Shown here one piece after another: positions 1 to 13,382 of a stretch of DNA of 64,000 bases. The notes under the pieces were generated by a model. That model was given only the letters and a program-made list of their open reading frames with translations. It did no database searches and was not told where the DNA came from. The position numbers were made by a program, and so were the translations under genes. Numbering within the stretch: position 1 is the first letter of the stretch; each line of letters begins with the position of its first letter. This stretch comes from Tubiluchus corallicola (taxonomy: Eukaryota; Priapulida; Priapulimorpha; Priapulimorphida; Tubiluchidae). The stretch covers positions 434,001 to 498,000 of the forward strand of contig JAQGDQ010000001.1 in the NCBI GenBank assembly GCA_030141605.1, read 5' to 3'.

Positions 1-787
1 TACGTAGTAATATAACCTCTGCGTCTGAATACAGTTGTGATTCCAAACTTCGTCAGAGAAACTACCAATTAGTCTTGACCCAGCAAGTAGCATCGAAGAA
101 CATTAGACTAGTATACGTGATGTTTACGTTATCAGTGCGACGTTAGTTACGATCGTAACAAAAGCGAAAAGTACCTGTTACCACCCTGGATGTGGTTCTG
201 TAGTAGGTCGATCTATTTGTCAGTCAGTGGCTAACTCCACTACTGCAGACTGCAGGCCAGCATCTCTGGGACAACTCTGGTGGACGACCACAGGTTACAC
301 CAACTAGGCTCTCACAGTATCACCATGTACATTGCACACCATATCTTGTGTGAAACTTTCTAGTACGGCATTTCTCTTCCAAAACATATAACTTCACAGA
401 GACGAGTAAACGACCTGTCTCGTTCTGTGTCAAGTTGCCGTCTCTATCTAAACGGTGTTCAATGAAGTTCATCGAGAAGCCACTCGCGTAAACAGCTATA
501 ATTTTATTCACCTGTACACTATCGTTAACCTTGACTTAGCCACTGCATTACAGCCGCGATAGGGCAGACAAGAGTGGGTCAGACGGAATTCCAAAGGGGG
601 TTTGTTAGTAGGTGCCTACATCCTAACAAAATATCAGTATTTAATAACACAATTAACTATCACTGCCAGTAGCTAAATATCATACATATCAACTAATTGA
701 ACATACAGTATGAATAGGGCTTAATGTTGCATAAGCATAATGTGAGAACTATTAAATGTAGGGCGAAACATGACACATAGTCTACAG
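1..787. other. No confident gene
   Basis: I see no recognisable gene here. A 63-codon minus-strand frame (320-511) has a somewhat higher GC content than its surroundings and reads like an isolated exon or an old repeat. It matches no family I know, so it is not called. Confidence 0.4.
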
Positions 788-1200
788 TTTGGGTGCTGAT
801 AGACGTGCGTATAAGTTTTGTGCAGTCGGGTATCTTTATCCCATGTGTAGCTGCCCAGAGTTTATTTTTCGCCCTGAGCGATTCTATTTGTGGCAAAAGG
901 AAAGGATGTTCTATCACAACCACGGTCGCGTTTTGTGCGACTTTTACTTTAAAGTAACGTGTAAAAAATCGGGAGAAATATTTAAAAATGTGAAGAAAGG
1001 GAGGTTACCATTAGATTCGGGTGTTCCCGTTAAGTTGGTATTGTTGAAATGTCTTATTGCTAACCTAGACTAAATATAGTTTTCATGAAATTTAGCTGGA
1101 AATGTTAATTATTACATTACTAACTGTGCATCCAACCCAAAATGGTGGCTAGCAGCGTACTTGCAGCTTGATTTAATTCGCGGGAGTACTGGGCACTTTA
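788..1200 (+). repeat. Dispersed repeat, copy 1, with decayed coding frame
   Basis: This segment has a second, inverted copy at 33600-34060. Both share a stretch that translates to similar peptides around the residues CKKSGEIF and NVKKG, followed by a non-coding part with the words 'actcccgcgaatta' and 'gctgctagcc' (or their complements). In this copy the frame is open from 789 to 1073; in the other it is interrupted. That pattern fits a repeat family derived from something coding rather than a host gene. I do not recognise the protein. The identity of the pair is seen directly; the mobile origin is inferred. Confidence 0.6.
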
Positions 1201-1205
1201 CGTCA

Positions 1206-3197
1206 TTACCGCCCTACGTCATTTTTTCAAATATGCCGGCAACGACTTCGTTTTGCGGGAGATAAAAAATATTTTAAATTTCTCTTACATTTTTAAGCAA
1301 AGCATTCTATGCGCATTGCGCATATATTGTGTGGTGATTTCAATTTTTTTATGTTTAATTGTATATTAAAATGCAATAAATGTTGTTTGAGGGTTGGTTC
1401 TTCCTTTAAGATAACTTAACTGAATCTGTTAAGCTAAGGCTTTTATACAGAGTATCTGAATGTAGCTTTGAAATATCAAACATCAAATATTATAACGATT
1501 TATAATCATAAATACAATTACTACAATATAGATACTCAATGCTATATTTTGTGAAAACAAGGTCTTAAATCTTAAACGAAGCTGGCTTTTCGCGGGTTCA
1601 TCTTCCTCGTCATTATTCATTTATTTTATAACTAAAAAATTTCGTGAAATGCAAATGCAGGTAACAGTACAATAACAATCCTTTTTTGCATTTTTGCTTA
1701 GCAGACTGTACCGCAGCTCTCTTGGCAGGCTGTCAAATTAACATCGGCAAAGGACCATCGGCCAAAGAACCACTCTGAACTTTTTAAAGGTGTCAAAGGA
1801 CTACCTGTCAGGGGGCGAACTGAGCATCTCCACTCAAAGAACCACGGTTTGTAAGAAAAGTTAAAACTCAGCTATGCACTCGACCAACAGGTAAAAGATT
1901 AACAAATACACAAGACTAACAGATGAAAAACTAACCAAATCCTTTAAAGGAATTAACGAAAAGTTGTTTTTATTATGTAATCTTAAAGATAGAGATTTCT
2001 GGCGGAGCTTTTAATAATTTTTAGTTTACTGAACCGTAGAACAGAATACAAGAAACTATATACACTAGAGATAAAAAAGGAACGCATCATAACAATACAA
2101 AGAAACCACATCTGTATGGTATAGTGGTTCAAACACATCTAAACACATACAATAGAGCAACACATATAACTGTGTATACGTAAGATGGAAAATTATCATT
2201 GTATTTAAAATTTCTAGGAAAGTATGAGTTAAACCTCAGTCAACTGTGCATTCAAAGGTTTTTTGGATATATCTAGCATTAATATTTATAATTTCTACAT
2301 CTTGCGACGAATTTAAAACACAAACTTCTCCATAACAAACATGTACTGGAAGCTAGCAGAAAATCAGAGAGAATAATAAAAAGATTCCTATCTTATTTGA
2401 GCGTACAGTGGGCATCCAGTAGGTACAGTTACATGAAATACAGCCTCTAATTTTTTCAAACAATATATAAATACTCGTTGTTCTACAAGTATTTTTTCGG
2501 CTTATGATATCAACCGATTTCAATTGCTAGTTTATGATCACTAATACAAAACCTTGTTAAAGTAGTTTTAGAGCACGTTTCTGCATAATTATTTTCTATC
2601 CTATACGTATTTTTAAAAAGTTTATACGTTCTATGTTTATTACTATTTTGAGTAGGTGCAGCCAGGTTCATTTCCTGTTACTAATACCGTCATTCAACTT
2701 TGTCATTGATGGCCCTTATTAATTTCTTTTTTATTAAATGTACCTTAGTGCTGCCGGACATGTCCAAAGCCCAAATCAAACAACAGTTTTAATGAACGTC
2801 TCACAAAAGTCACCATTTTTGCTGATGTCTTTCGAAAGATCTTATGCGAGACTATTATCTGGCGCGCCCAAGAGATGGAGCCACAAATTCAACAATTTTC
2901 AATTCATTAATAAACAACGTTAATTGACTTAATTCACACTCCTTACAGCATTTCTCACTGTTCTAAAATCATTATACAGCAACAAACGACACATTTTAGA
3001 TTAACACTTTCAGATTTCAACACACCATAACATGATTCTAAATTACAGGAATATGGTGACCATGTATATCTGAAGCATGCAAACAATATCAAACAATCTA
3101 ATTGCTACACACGGATTAATGACATAAGAGAAATGGCGCAAGGGTATATCACACATTTCATACCTTTATGTTTTAAAATATTAATGCTATCCCTAAA

Positions 3198-3199
<2 letters not shown>
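1206..3199. other. No gene seen
   Basis: This is AT-rich sequence with only short chance frames. The 61-codon frame at 2738-2923 has no family resemblance. A palindrome-like run 'tgcgcattgcgca' lies near 1310 and has no gene beside it that I can identify. Confidence 0.4.

Positions 3200-3236
<37 letters not shown>
3200..3236. repeat. (TA)n microsatellite
   Basis: An uninterrupted TA dinucleotide run of about 37 bp. Confidence 0.95.
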
Positions 3237-3241
<5 letters not shown>

Positions 3242-5180
3242 AAAATATCATTTTGCAAAACAGTTTGCCTTTCATATGTTTGATATTTATTGAAACTACT
3301 GCAAGATTAATATATTTGTACTGTCGCGTGCAGCTAAATTAGCTAAACTAACAGCTTGATTGTTGAGGTGGAATGTGGAGGATTTGGCTGAACGCGGATG
3401 CCTAATAAAACATCTGATGATTACTCATGATCTTACCTTAACGCGCTTTTGAACTATTTTTCACCTGTGTGATTTTTCGCTTTGGAATTTTATTATTAGA
3501 GTTTAAGTGTTATAATTATTCAACGTAAGCTATGCGCACAGACATCGTTTTGTAGTGAATGTTGATAATCATGAATCATAGATAACACCATCCTGGAAAT
3601 ATACTGACGATTTCTGTGAACGCAGTTTGCATATTTCGGCTAGTGTAGTAAAGGCCGAGTTAATCCTGTGTCTGCAAAGTAATTATTAGCACTTCGCAAT
3701 CCAAACCCGAAAAGAAAAGACGCAGATCATCAGAATTTTTCCTAAACAGTGCCATGTACATATATGTTAAAGTAGTAGGCGTTAAACAGCTGGCATTAGT
3801 AATGTGGTAAAAATTTGCTAACAAACAGTAAGAGGCTTACTTATAAGAAACTTACAAGAGATTTTTCTCCGCATTGTCGATGGCTTTACTACTTATTGTT
3901 CGGACTGGATTTCCGTTCGGAAATAAAACATTTTTTTCATTGTAAAATTCCCTAGCCCTACACTGTTATTTTTCCAAAAAAGATTCTCCACTATTTCATA
4001 TCTTAAAATTTTATTTTATTCATACATACTGTTTCATTTATTTTTTGAATGATTTATCCAGTAATTTAGTCAAGTATTATTAATTAACTATTACACGAAT
4101 CATCATAAATTGTAGCATTATGCAAAACGGTAAAATATTAATTGTGCATTGATAAAAACTGACTGCTTATTTTATTCTAATTTTACATTTCAATAAATTT
4201 CGTGACGATTAAGCTCTTGCAAAAACATTGGCAGAGACATCCACATCCCTATGGGGATTACAAGCATTTTAACTGTTATGCCACCAGAGACTGGGCATTG
4301 AAACAGGCAATAAATTATTAAGAAAATCGTGATGTTACCGATTAAAAAATGTAATAATTACAAACAGCAGAGACAAAATCAGAAGAAAACAAAAATCAAA
4401 TGCAATCAAAATCTTAAGCGCACATGGGTTTCAAAATGCGTGACTGGGGTATGGAGCTTGAAGACGTTCCATGTATTCGTGCGTTATTAATGCATAAAAA
4501 ACAGAAAAACACCAGAAATATATTGCTTACCTAATAAGTAGCCAGCGACTAGTGAAAGGGCAATTTTATAAGCTCTATAACAACATACCGGCTCATACAA
4601 GTAAATTCTTTAGTTATTAATAGATGAGTCTAAATAGATTTTATGAACTGCGTGTTTTTGAGCTGTAGATTAGCTATCTCGACATTAAGTGGAAAAAACA
4701 GGACATTAGAGAAACGATTCCTATCTTTTGGCTTCTCTTTTACTGCATGCTCTACGTAAGCTACGTGTGCATGTTTCATAATGTAATTTATGCAAAATTG
4801 AAGCTCACTTGCGTAGCATCTGTAAATGGCATACTGCCGCATACATTACCCTTAGAAAATGAAACGGCATAAAAGTGAATGAATGGAAACACCTATCTAG
4901 TTAAAAGACTCGAAATCCAAATAAAAATGTTGTTTAGCGATACAAATTTAAATGAAAAGGTTAAATTATTTAGTCGTGTGAATTTCGTACAATTTACGGT
5001 TCGTATAGTCATTGTTAGGGTATGAACCTACCCTTCTTTCTAAGGCAGCTATGATTGACACACAGGGCACAAGATATTGGAGCCAAAAGTTACACAATTA
5101 AAATTGCATGTCTGCGCGCTCTCGTTGAAAACAATGCATTAAAAAACAGTTGCGCAACTAAAAGTTTGAGCTCAAATTGT
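3237..5180. other. No gene seen
   Basis: AT-rich sequence with no frame that resembles a known protein and no clear repeat structure. Confidence 0.4.
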
Positions 5181-5189
5181 AAGCCTATT

Positions 5190-6143
5190 TATCGAAACCA
5201 TAAAAATGCTGTGTTTCTCATGATTGCTGTATGTTTTATTTCACAATCTACACTGTTACCTATGATATAGGCCGTTACTGATGGCATAGTCAGCTTCAAT
5301 AAGCGTAAAGTGGCGTTTACGGAGAAATTCATGTTAGTTGATAACCACGATTCGCAGCTATACATGAGACTAAACACCACGACAGCTTTCAGAACGATAT
5401 ATTTTATCCAGACAGAACCATCACTATTCTTATGCACAAATGCAGCATGTTTAAGTTCATGCTTTAATTTGTCTTTGATGTGTAGATTGACGGTAATAGC
5501 TTGCCATCAGAGTTAAACACGGCATCAAGGAAAGTGTACTGGTTACGCCACTTTATTTGTAAAGTGTCTGTTGCAATAGGCTCATGATCAACGCCATCGC
5601 CATTAATAACAAACAACTTTGTTCTTACCAGGTTAATAATAACCCTCTGCTCCTCATAGAAAGATTTAAGTTAGAGAGCTTTTCGGTGCACGCACTTTTT
5701 GGGCCAGCCAGTCATTCGTCATCAGGAGACAATGTTGGTTCTGCAGCACATCAACTTCACGGCAAACAAAGGTTGTCTAATTAGAGGATTGTTAAACAGT
5801 GTAAAGAGGAAGTCGCTTGGAGGTGCTCCCTGTGTAACGCCAAACCCTGTTTTGTATTTGGTGAGGGGCTCAGCACAGAGTAATAGTTGTCATAATCAAT
5901 ACAAATGCTCTTCTTGCGCAGTACCATTAACTTAGCCTTTGACCAATTGCTGGAATAGTGCCCGGACAACAAAGCAGAATTGAAGTATATACACTCGTGT
6001 TGAGAAATATGCTTAAGCAATGATACGGGTATCCCATCAGCACCGGAAAATTTGTTTGAGTTAACTCTGAGTTGCCTTGCCAACTTCATCTGGGGTAAAT
6101 GGGTCATCAAGTGGGACATAAGGACAGTTGGTGATGCCCACAC
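5190..6143 (-). mobile_element. Non-LTR retrotransposon (LINE) RT fragment
   Basis: The minus strand from 6143 to about 5781 translates to the beginning of a LINE reverse transcriptase: the run NSNKFSGADGIPVSLLKHIS matches the '(N/K)K(S/A)xGxDGIP...LLK' block that opens non-LTR RT domains, followed by an 'xxWSKAKxxVLRKKS' block. Downstream, 5437-5189 contains a C-terminal RT/thumb-like segment (VFSLMYSCESWLSTNM), which resembles the 'LLYGCESW' motif common in CR1/RTE-type LINEs. Stops and frameshifts separate the blocks and the catalytic core between them is not readable. This is a decayed copy, not an active element. Confidence 0.75.
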
Positions 6144-8980
6144 TTATAAGAAGTACACTGGAAACGTCCAAAGTCCAAGGTAGAATGAGATCAGAAGGCT
6201 TATCGGATGTTTGCTGCTACCTATTCCGCGAGGATACTGTGCATTGAACATGGGCAACGCACTGAAACATACAACGCGGTGCATTCGCATGGCTCCGTTT
6301 GGAAAGTTTAAAACATATTGAAACATGTTAATACGCTTACACTGGTTGTCTTTCCGTTTGTTAATGAAACCTTAAAAACCCACACTTTTTACGTTTGGCA
6401 TATCCATATAAGGCTTGCTAATTAGTGATGAAAATAAATATGTGAAGATGTCGTTTTTTCCAGTTTGCTGCGAACTTGTATTATAGGGTGTATTCCCTCA
6501 GCATTTACTCGACTTCGGCCACAAGTTCAAGGCTGCCTTCCCCAAAAGGAGCATATTTTAAAACCGAATGTAGCGCACGAAAGGCCTTCTATCGTGAATT
6601 GCTCGACATCCCATGTAAAGACACGCATGCTTTACTCCTTATGATCAGCCAAGGACGGCATCGAATCTGCGTTCACACCATCCGGAGAAACATTTCTCAT
6701 GAAACTAAAAAAATCGGCAATCCAGCATGTTTCAAGGGGATGTTCATAATTAATGAAAGTGCAGCACGTGGTGCCATCATAATTTTTTTCAGTAAGAATT
6801 TGCACTTGCTTAATTAATTCATTAACTATTTCGGTCCGTAATGCATGCCTAACACTCATTATCCGGCGTCATTGAATTTCAAAGCTTTATCAAAGAAACC
6901 TCTGCTTAGTATTTACTTTCAAGAAACGATGCGGTGTTAACATTATTTATCGTAAAGCAACTGTGTCAGCAACAACACTATATATATATATATATATATG
7001 CACCATACCTTCTGTGGAGGATGGATACTAATGTTGTTATCATTTCACGGTTAAAATAGCCCCCCTCTCCACTATTTCGTTGCCTTAGACTGCCAAAAAC
7101 TTCAATTACTGCAGTTTTGAGACTTAAAAACTATATACAATACATAAGGAAAGAAATAGGCATGATTAAATGTCAAGGGAAAATCTACGAGGAAGGAGTT
7201 TAGAGAAGGTGTACTCAAAAGAAAAGAACATTCAGATCTAGGGTCTGCATCTTGCTGTCCTTGCAACTACTGCCGAATGTGCAGTTTCCTAATGTGCGGG
7301 TAATTTGCGAGATGGTCATATCACTGCACGAAAATGGTAGCCATACTGACGTAAGTCGGAAAGCCAAAGCCAATTTTTCAATCAACTCGGTTTAGTCTGA
7401 AAGTTTGACTGATTACAATATTGCGTGTACTGCTATGGATAAAAGTGACATTGACGGGTCTACTATGTTTACCATGTTTTGAGCAGTTAGAGTTTTGCGA
7501 GCATTTTAATTTGCCAGTTCATTATACGAGTATCGCGAAGTATTTCATGACATCTAACATTTAATCAACATCAATGTATTAATATCTCAATCTCAAGGCG
7601 GCAAGTCCATTTAAATAAACTTTCCGAACTGTAGTTCTTATTTCAGTGTTATCCCCAAGGTTGCGTAATGAAGAATTCGTATTTATATTTTAAAATATAT
7701 TTATGATAAAAATAAAATAGAAAATGTTCGCATAGTTTATATGCAGGCTTGCAAATTCAAAATGTTTGTAGTCATTCGCGAACGTCGCTGTATGAGTGTT
7801 TGTCATTACGGACAAGACCTTCAGAGAACCTGTTCAACATGGGATTATCCTGTACCATACCCTATAACAGAACTAATAAAATTAATCGCGAACAGGCAAG
7901 ATTACACGTGGCGGCAATCAAAGCACTAGAAATTGCTCCGGCTTCTTAGGGTTTCATAATTCTATCGGGTGCGTTCAATCAATCTACTTACCGCGAACAG
8001 CCTTGCCCCACGATGTGCCTACTTCCTAATCAACGAACGTTTTAATCGGTTTAAAATGTGGGTAAATTAAATCACATTTAGCATGTCATTTAATAACATA
8101 AACCACATCAGACAGAACAGCCCTAGGCAGCGGGCTCTGTGTAACCACAAATGGGAGAACCATAACGATGATGATGATGACAATATAGATCAACAAACTC
8201 TTGCACACCTTGTCGTCTACGATGTTCGCTCTTAAAAATACAATTATATATTTAGTGATAATTACGAATGTTTTATGTTAAGTGCTAATTAATTATCAGT
8301 CAATATTAATCTAGCTGGATAGTAATTGCTCTACGGCAGGTAAACAATGTGTTGACTGGATTAGTGAGCCAAAGCGGTAAAAGTACGATTACTATCCAGT
8401 ACGTGTTGTATTTCTCGAAGCCTTCTGTTTTTGATTACCCGCAGAACATGCTAGGCTCCAAATTAACGCAATTAGTTAGTAATTACTCTACTTTGAAAGG
8501 CCTAAACAAATTCCACTAACATGCCACAGATCAAAAGGCAAAAGTCACTGGACATGTGTCAGCATGCCCTGTATTCATGTTTCATTCAATTTGATGTACA
8601 CATGATACTAAGGATCAAATATCGGAGGAACGCATCCCCTTTTTTCATTTTTACTCCCTCCTCGCCCCCGGTTTCGGCATGACTGGGGTTATAAATCGTC
8701 AAAGAAAACTCATATGAAACGTGAGGGAAAGGGTTAGCGTAAAATAAAAGCAATTTTTCTCTTCGCGACTCAGTTTTCGAAAACCGTTTGATTAATGAAT
8801 TAACTGTACACATTTAATCCAAGTTTCAGGTTTGGCTGTTACATGAAGGTAGTTGAGACGACGAGTATTAATTGCTTCGCGCTGCAAGAATGTGGCTTTT
8901 TGACGTGTACGAGGAACCCAGGGCCGTTTCGCTAGTTAGTTCTGGCGAACAGCAAAACTTAACGACAATTTTACTTTATT
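6144..8980. other. No confident gene; short TA microsatellite
   Basis: Frames of 60-113 codons occur on both strands at 6476-6859 and 7741-7949, but they overlap each other antisense and match no family I recognise. A TA run occupies 6979-6999. Confidence 0.4.
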
Positions 8981-8984
8981 AAAG

Positions 8985-10140
8985 TCAAAAGGATGTCCTC
9001 ACAACAATTTTGACAAATCCAGCATGAAATTGATCAACATTACAACAATGACATGGATTGAATCTTTTTTGACCAATAAAAGACAACGTGTAGCTATTGG
9101 TAATATTGTATCTGAATATGTTTGTGTAATATCTGGTGTCCCCCAGGAACGTGCTCTTGGACCGCTTTTGTTTCACGTTTTATTAACGATTTATTTGATG
9201 TGGTTGACACCGTAACAGTACAGAGTTATTTGCAAATGATGTAAACTCTATATGTAAACTGTGATCAAAGTTTTTGGTCAAGTCAAAATAGTGATCTTCA
9301 GTTAGCCCTGGATACAATTAACTTATGGGCTAATGAGTGGCAACTAGTTATAGCCATTCCGAAATGTAACATTATGCATATTGGAAATACTAATCCGGGC
9401 GATGAATACCACTTTTCTGAATCTCATTTACCCGTCAAAACAAGTGTGCGTGATCTTGATATTATAATTTTTCATGACCTGAAGTGGACATTGCATTGAG
9501 GTAGCTACTAAAGCCAATAGAATTACAAATATATTGTTTAGAATATTTTTTACTGATGATAAAGACGTATTGTTAAAATCGTACACAGTTTACATAAGGC
9601 CAGTCTGGAAACCAGCTTTATTGAGTAATTTAATGCCATATCCTGAGATTCAGGAGATTCTAAATCTAAAGTCTTTAGAAGAGAGATGCATTCAAAAATA
9701 TTTGGCTTTATGCTACCAAAATATTCGTAAAGATGTTGATGTTGATTTTGACAATTTTTTTGCCCGTGTATCTTAGAGTAGAACAAGGCAAAATCACTCT
9801 GAAACTTTTCGTGCGCCGAACTGCTAAAGTATCATTTGGTCAATTTTTCTCAAATTGAGTTGTACTGATTTGGAACTCATTGCCTGCATATGCTGATGGT
9901 GTATCACTCGTAACTGCACAAAATATTAAGTTATTTAAAAGCCGCTTATATAATGTTAACTTGCATAAATTTTTTGTACACAATAGGCACCTATAACCAG
10001 TTAATCTCTATGTGTCTTTGCCACACTCTTGTAAACATTGCATGTTTTTTGCCAGCGTGTTTTATATATTGTTTTTGTTATAGATTGTATTTTACTATTG
10101 GATGTGACTAAATTAAATGAAAAATTAGTAACACGATTTC
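8985..10140 (+). mobile_element. 5'-truncated LINE: RT core to C-terminus, inactive
   Basis: From about 8985 the plus strand encodes the middle of a CR1/jockey-type reverse transcriptase: WIESFLTNKRQRV, then SGVPQ (9132-9146) and GPLLF. After a frameshift comes the catalytic loop at 9226-9240, which reads Leu-Phe-Ala-Asn-Asp; the usual motif is F/Y-A-D-D, so the first catalytic aspartate is Asn. Further pieces follow in shifting frames: a LALDTINLWANEW segment, a KTSVRDLDIIIFHDLKWTLH segment (the conserved 'LGVxxDxxLxxxxHI' block) and an ORF at 9534-9776 with the C-terminal 'NLKSLEERC...YLALCYQ' region. The copy is 5'-truncated, frameshifted and catalytically dead. It ends in a microsatellite tail, as many LINEs do. 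Confidence 0.88.
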
Positions 10141-10250
10141 AAGATGTTGTTGATGATGATGTTGTTGTTGATGATGATGATGACGACGACGATGATGATG
10201 ATGATGGTGCTGGTGATGGTGGCGGTGGTGGTGGTGGTGAAGGTGATTAA
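10140..10250 (+). repeat. (GAT/GTT)n then (GGT)n microsatellite at LINE 3' end
   Basis: Trinucleotide repeats run directly on from the end of the RT fragment, changing from GAT/GTT through GAC to GGT. Because they begin exactly where the LINE sequence stops, I read them as the element's 3' tail, later expanded by slippage. The apparent poly-Asp/poly-Gly protein in this frame is an artefact. Confidence 0.85.
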
Positions 10251-10259
10251 TATAATGAT

Positions 10260-11098
10260 AATGGTAATGATGAGGAGGTAGGCTAGAAGGAGGAGCAATT
10301 GGGTCAGAAATTTAATCAATTTTAATATTACATACTGGGCAGCAGAACCGATTGTTAATGACGATGACGGCAAGCTAACGATGTTACCGGTGTTAACGGT
10401 AACAACGGTAAACGTGAAGCAGTGCCTACGTTGTGTATTGTAGTGTACTATACGGTTTCATTATAATATTTCTAACAACAAAAGGCAAACATACAAGAAA
10501 AACTAAATACTCAAAAATCAACTTACCAAGACAATTTTAGCGATAATTTTCATTTCTCTACGTGCTCACATGCACTTGCGCTTATATTGTTCATAATAGG
10601 CCGTGCAATGACGTAAATCAATTCGGTCATATAGATTACGGCTGAGACGACTTCATTAACTGCACAGTAATATTGTTTTCTCGCGCTTATTCGTAAGTAC
10701 AAGCCAATTACAAATATTAAAGGCAAAGCTTTCTTATTAATGCACCTTATGAGGTCACGAATGGGCCTATTATGCTGATCAAAATATTCAGGTATAATGT
10801 TGTTATTACAATGTGAATGTGGCATTTACGAATGCGTCACTTATTAAGTAAATTTTTAAGCAATTGTTAGCGTTAGTCTAGTCCAATCTGTATACTAAGT
10901 CTTCTCCCAAGACAAACAGTATTTTCATTTTATAAGCAAGAGCAGGTCCGGCCTACGTGGTTCATTAATTTTAGCAAATCATTGCCAAAATTATGAAAAA
11001 TAACATTAAAAGCTAAAGATATGTTTTAAATTATATGAAAGAGTATAGGTTTATGATCGTATCTCAAATAAAAAATGCGTTTTCGTACCTTTGTGGTT
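10260..11098. other. No confident gene
   Basis: A 91-codon minus-strand frame (10550-10825) contains two hydrophobic stretches that could span a membrane. It has no recognisable family and no good splice acceptor in front of it. Confidence 0.35.
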
Positions 11099-11473
11099 GA
11101 GGTTGAACATGATAAGCATACTGTGACTCATCTTTTCTACGATGCGTACCATCATCTGACGAATGATTTCTAAACCCTGCACTGGAACGAGGATTGGACG
11201 ACCATGAGGTAGTGGCAGCTCGACTTTGTTCATTCTCTCGGTGCTGCTGTTGCGCCAGCACCAATTCCTCGTCTAGTAAAGTATTCCATCTTTGGCGTAA
11301 GTGCGCTCTGCGACGGGCTAATGTCTTAGCCAAAGAGCTGCTTGTGTGATGGACGGGAGTGTGGGGCAAGGAACTGGCAACATCAGCGGGAAAGGAGTGA
11401 GTCCTTGACACTGCTGCTGTTCTTGAAGTGGTTGGCTGCGGTTCCAATTTAAAACTCATCTTGTCACTTCCAA
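11099..11473 (-). CDS. Predicted coding exon, Ser/Arg/Gln-rich protein
   Basis: I do not recognise this protein. The minus-strand frame starting with Met at 11459 stays open for 120 codons. Its composition is unlike its AT-rich surroundings: Ser, Arg, Gln and Thr rich, with a basic helix-like stretch (LAKTLARRRAHLRQRWNTLL). It reaches a plausible splice donor (CAAAG|GTACGA) at 11099/11098, after which the frame deteriorates, so I end the exon there (phase 1). The frame can be extended upstream to a weak acceptor, GGAAG|T, at 11473. That leaves one base to complete a codon and would fit the two-base overhang of the exon at 14886-15144. A two-exon model with that exon is therefore possible but unproven. 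No downstream exon was identified. Confidence 0.45.
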
Positions 11474-12360
11474 TGATTCAAAAAGCTCCTCCGGGATAAA
11501 GGCAATGTTCTTTCTTTTCAGTACTACTAGTTCAATACGTAGCGATTAGAAGTTGCCATCACTAATTCCACTCGTAATTGAAATAAAAATACAGATGATG
11601 AACTGGAACTAGAAGGAAGAATACTCTACTACAAGCCTTCTGCTAGCGCGTCTCTTTGTAAATATATCGGCAAGTAGCTGAATAGAACTTGACAACTGCG
11701 TGCATATGCATTGTACTCAAGTCATTAGAGGCAACGCGTGGCGAAGGCAGCAATAATATTTATTAATAACAAACGAATGCACGTCGCTATAGCACACAAG
11801 ATTTGCGTATATCTGCATATTGCTATACTAAAAGATTTCTACGAAGGAATAAGCGAACCTGCGCGGTAATGCAGCGTATCAACGGTCAACCACATAATGC
11901 GCGCGCGGTGAAACGATTTATGTCTGTTTTACACGATTATAGCTGTTATGACTGTTATATTCCCTTGTCTCCTGCAAAGACGGCAAAGATTTTGCGCAAC
12001 GGCTATTCTCAGCGTAGTACCAAACGGATTTCAATCAAAAAATTTGCTTAGAATATGTCACTCTATAGCCAGCCCTTTCGGCATTTCCTGAATCGATATA
12101 GCGGGAGATAATACTACACAGCTCATTACTATTCGCAGAAGGGTGAGTGGCAACGTCAACGTAATTTTATTAGCGGCTTCAGCTAGGGGTTAGCTGGTTA
12201 ATCCATCTTTACCCACATAATAAAGCAACTGAAAGCTCCATATAATATAATATATTACACAACTACTTTCACAGGCGATTAATTCTGCTTTTTTGTTTTT
12301 ACCTTTGCGTATTTTTGCTTTTTTGGATCGAGAAGCGCTATGGCATATGCAAAAAAATAT
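11474..12360. other. No gene seen
   Basis: If the 11.4-kb and 15.1-kb exons belong together, this is part of their intron. The 82-codon plus-strand frame at 11803-12051 resembles nothing I know. Confidence 0.35.
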
Positions 12361-12575
12361 GGATGTAGTATAATAAAGTTGATGGTCTTTCTGGGAGATT
12401 ATTAAGGTTAAAATTATTAGTCAGACACATAATTCTTATATTAGGATAATTAGCTGAGCAAGGGTTAATGGATGTAGTATAATAAAATTGATGGTCTTTC
12501 TGGGAGATTATTAAGGTTAAAATTATTAGTCAGACGCATAATTCTTATATTAGGATAATTAGCTTTTTATTTTAT
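12361..12575. repeat. 109-bp tandem duplication
   Basis: About 109 bp starting 'ggatgtagtataataaa' is repeated immediately from 12470. The two copies differ at only a few positions (for example agttg/aattg and cacat/cgcat) where they overlap, which indicates a recent event. Confidence 0.9.
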
Positions 12576-13118
12576 AATTAGCTTTTTAATTAAAAGCTAG
12601 TAAACGCACACCCAGAAAAGACACTATTGCAAGAAGGACGCAGAAAATCGATGGTTAAAAGAAACAGAGAAAATCACTCCTTTGTCTGTTCACTTACTCG
12701 CTCACAAACTTACTCACTTGTTTTTAGTATTTCTAATAAAATAATAATGACAAATGAAAACGTTTGTTAGTGTCATGCATAATGTAAAATAAAATTTATT
12801 TTTAAGAAACAAAAACTTGTTGGATAGCGCATGGATAACAAAACACAAACTCAATAACCACCGGTAAATTGTTTAAAAACCTATACCTGTAATAATAAGT
12901 CGCCCCTCATCATCGTTTGCAGGACAGTAGCACACACGCACGCAATCGCATACTCTATTTACTCTAGCAGAAGTGTAACTATAGCTAAAAATGTTTTTTC
13001 TAAAGGGTTAGCAGGAAATAATTTAAATTTTATAGGTGAACGCAAAAGTACAATGAGGCAAAGTTTTAAGTTTCTACTGTCTGTCCTTTGACAGTTAAAA
13101 GGCTACATTGAAAACAAA

Positions 13119-13351
13119 CAAACAAAGAAACATACATACATACATACACACACACGCGCACACGCACCCACACACACACACACAGACACACACACACACA
13201 CACACAAAAAAAACATACATACATACATACATACATACACACAAACATACATACATACATACATACATACATACATACATACATACATACATACATACAT
13301 ACATACATACATACATACATACATACATACATACACACCATCATACATACA

Positions 13352-13382
<31 letters not shown>

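Noticed and set aside
2110-2170. tRNA-like box A word (ggtatagtggttc)
   Set aside because: No box B at the right distance and no cloverleaf.
10038-10250. Acidic poly-Asp/poly-Gly protein
   Set aside because: It is the LINE end plus a trinucleotide microsatellite.
10550-10825. 91-codon minus-strand frame with two hydrophobic stretches
   Set aside because: No recognisable family, no supporting splice site, and AT-rich DNA yields hydrophobic frames by chance.
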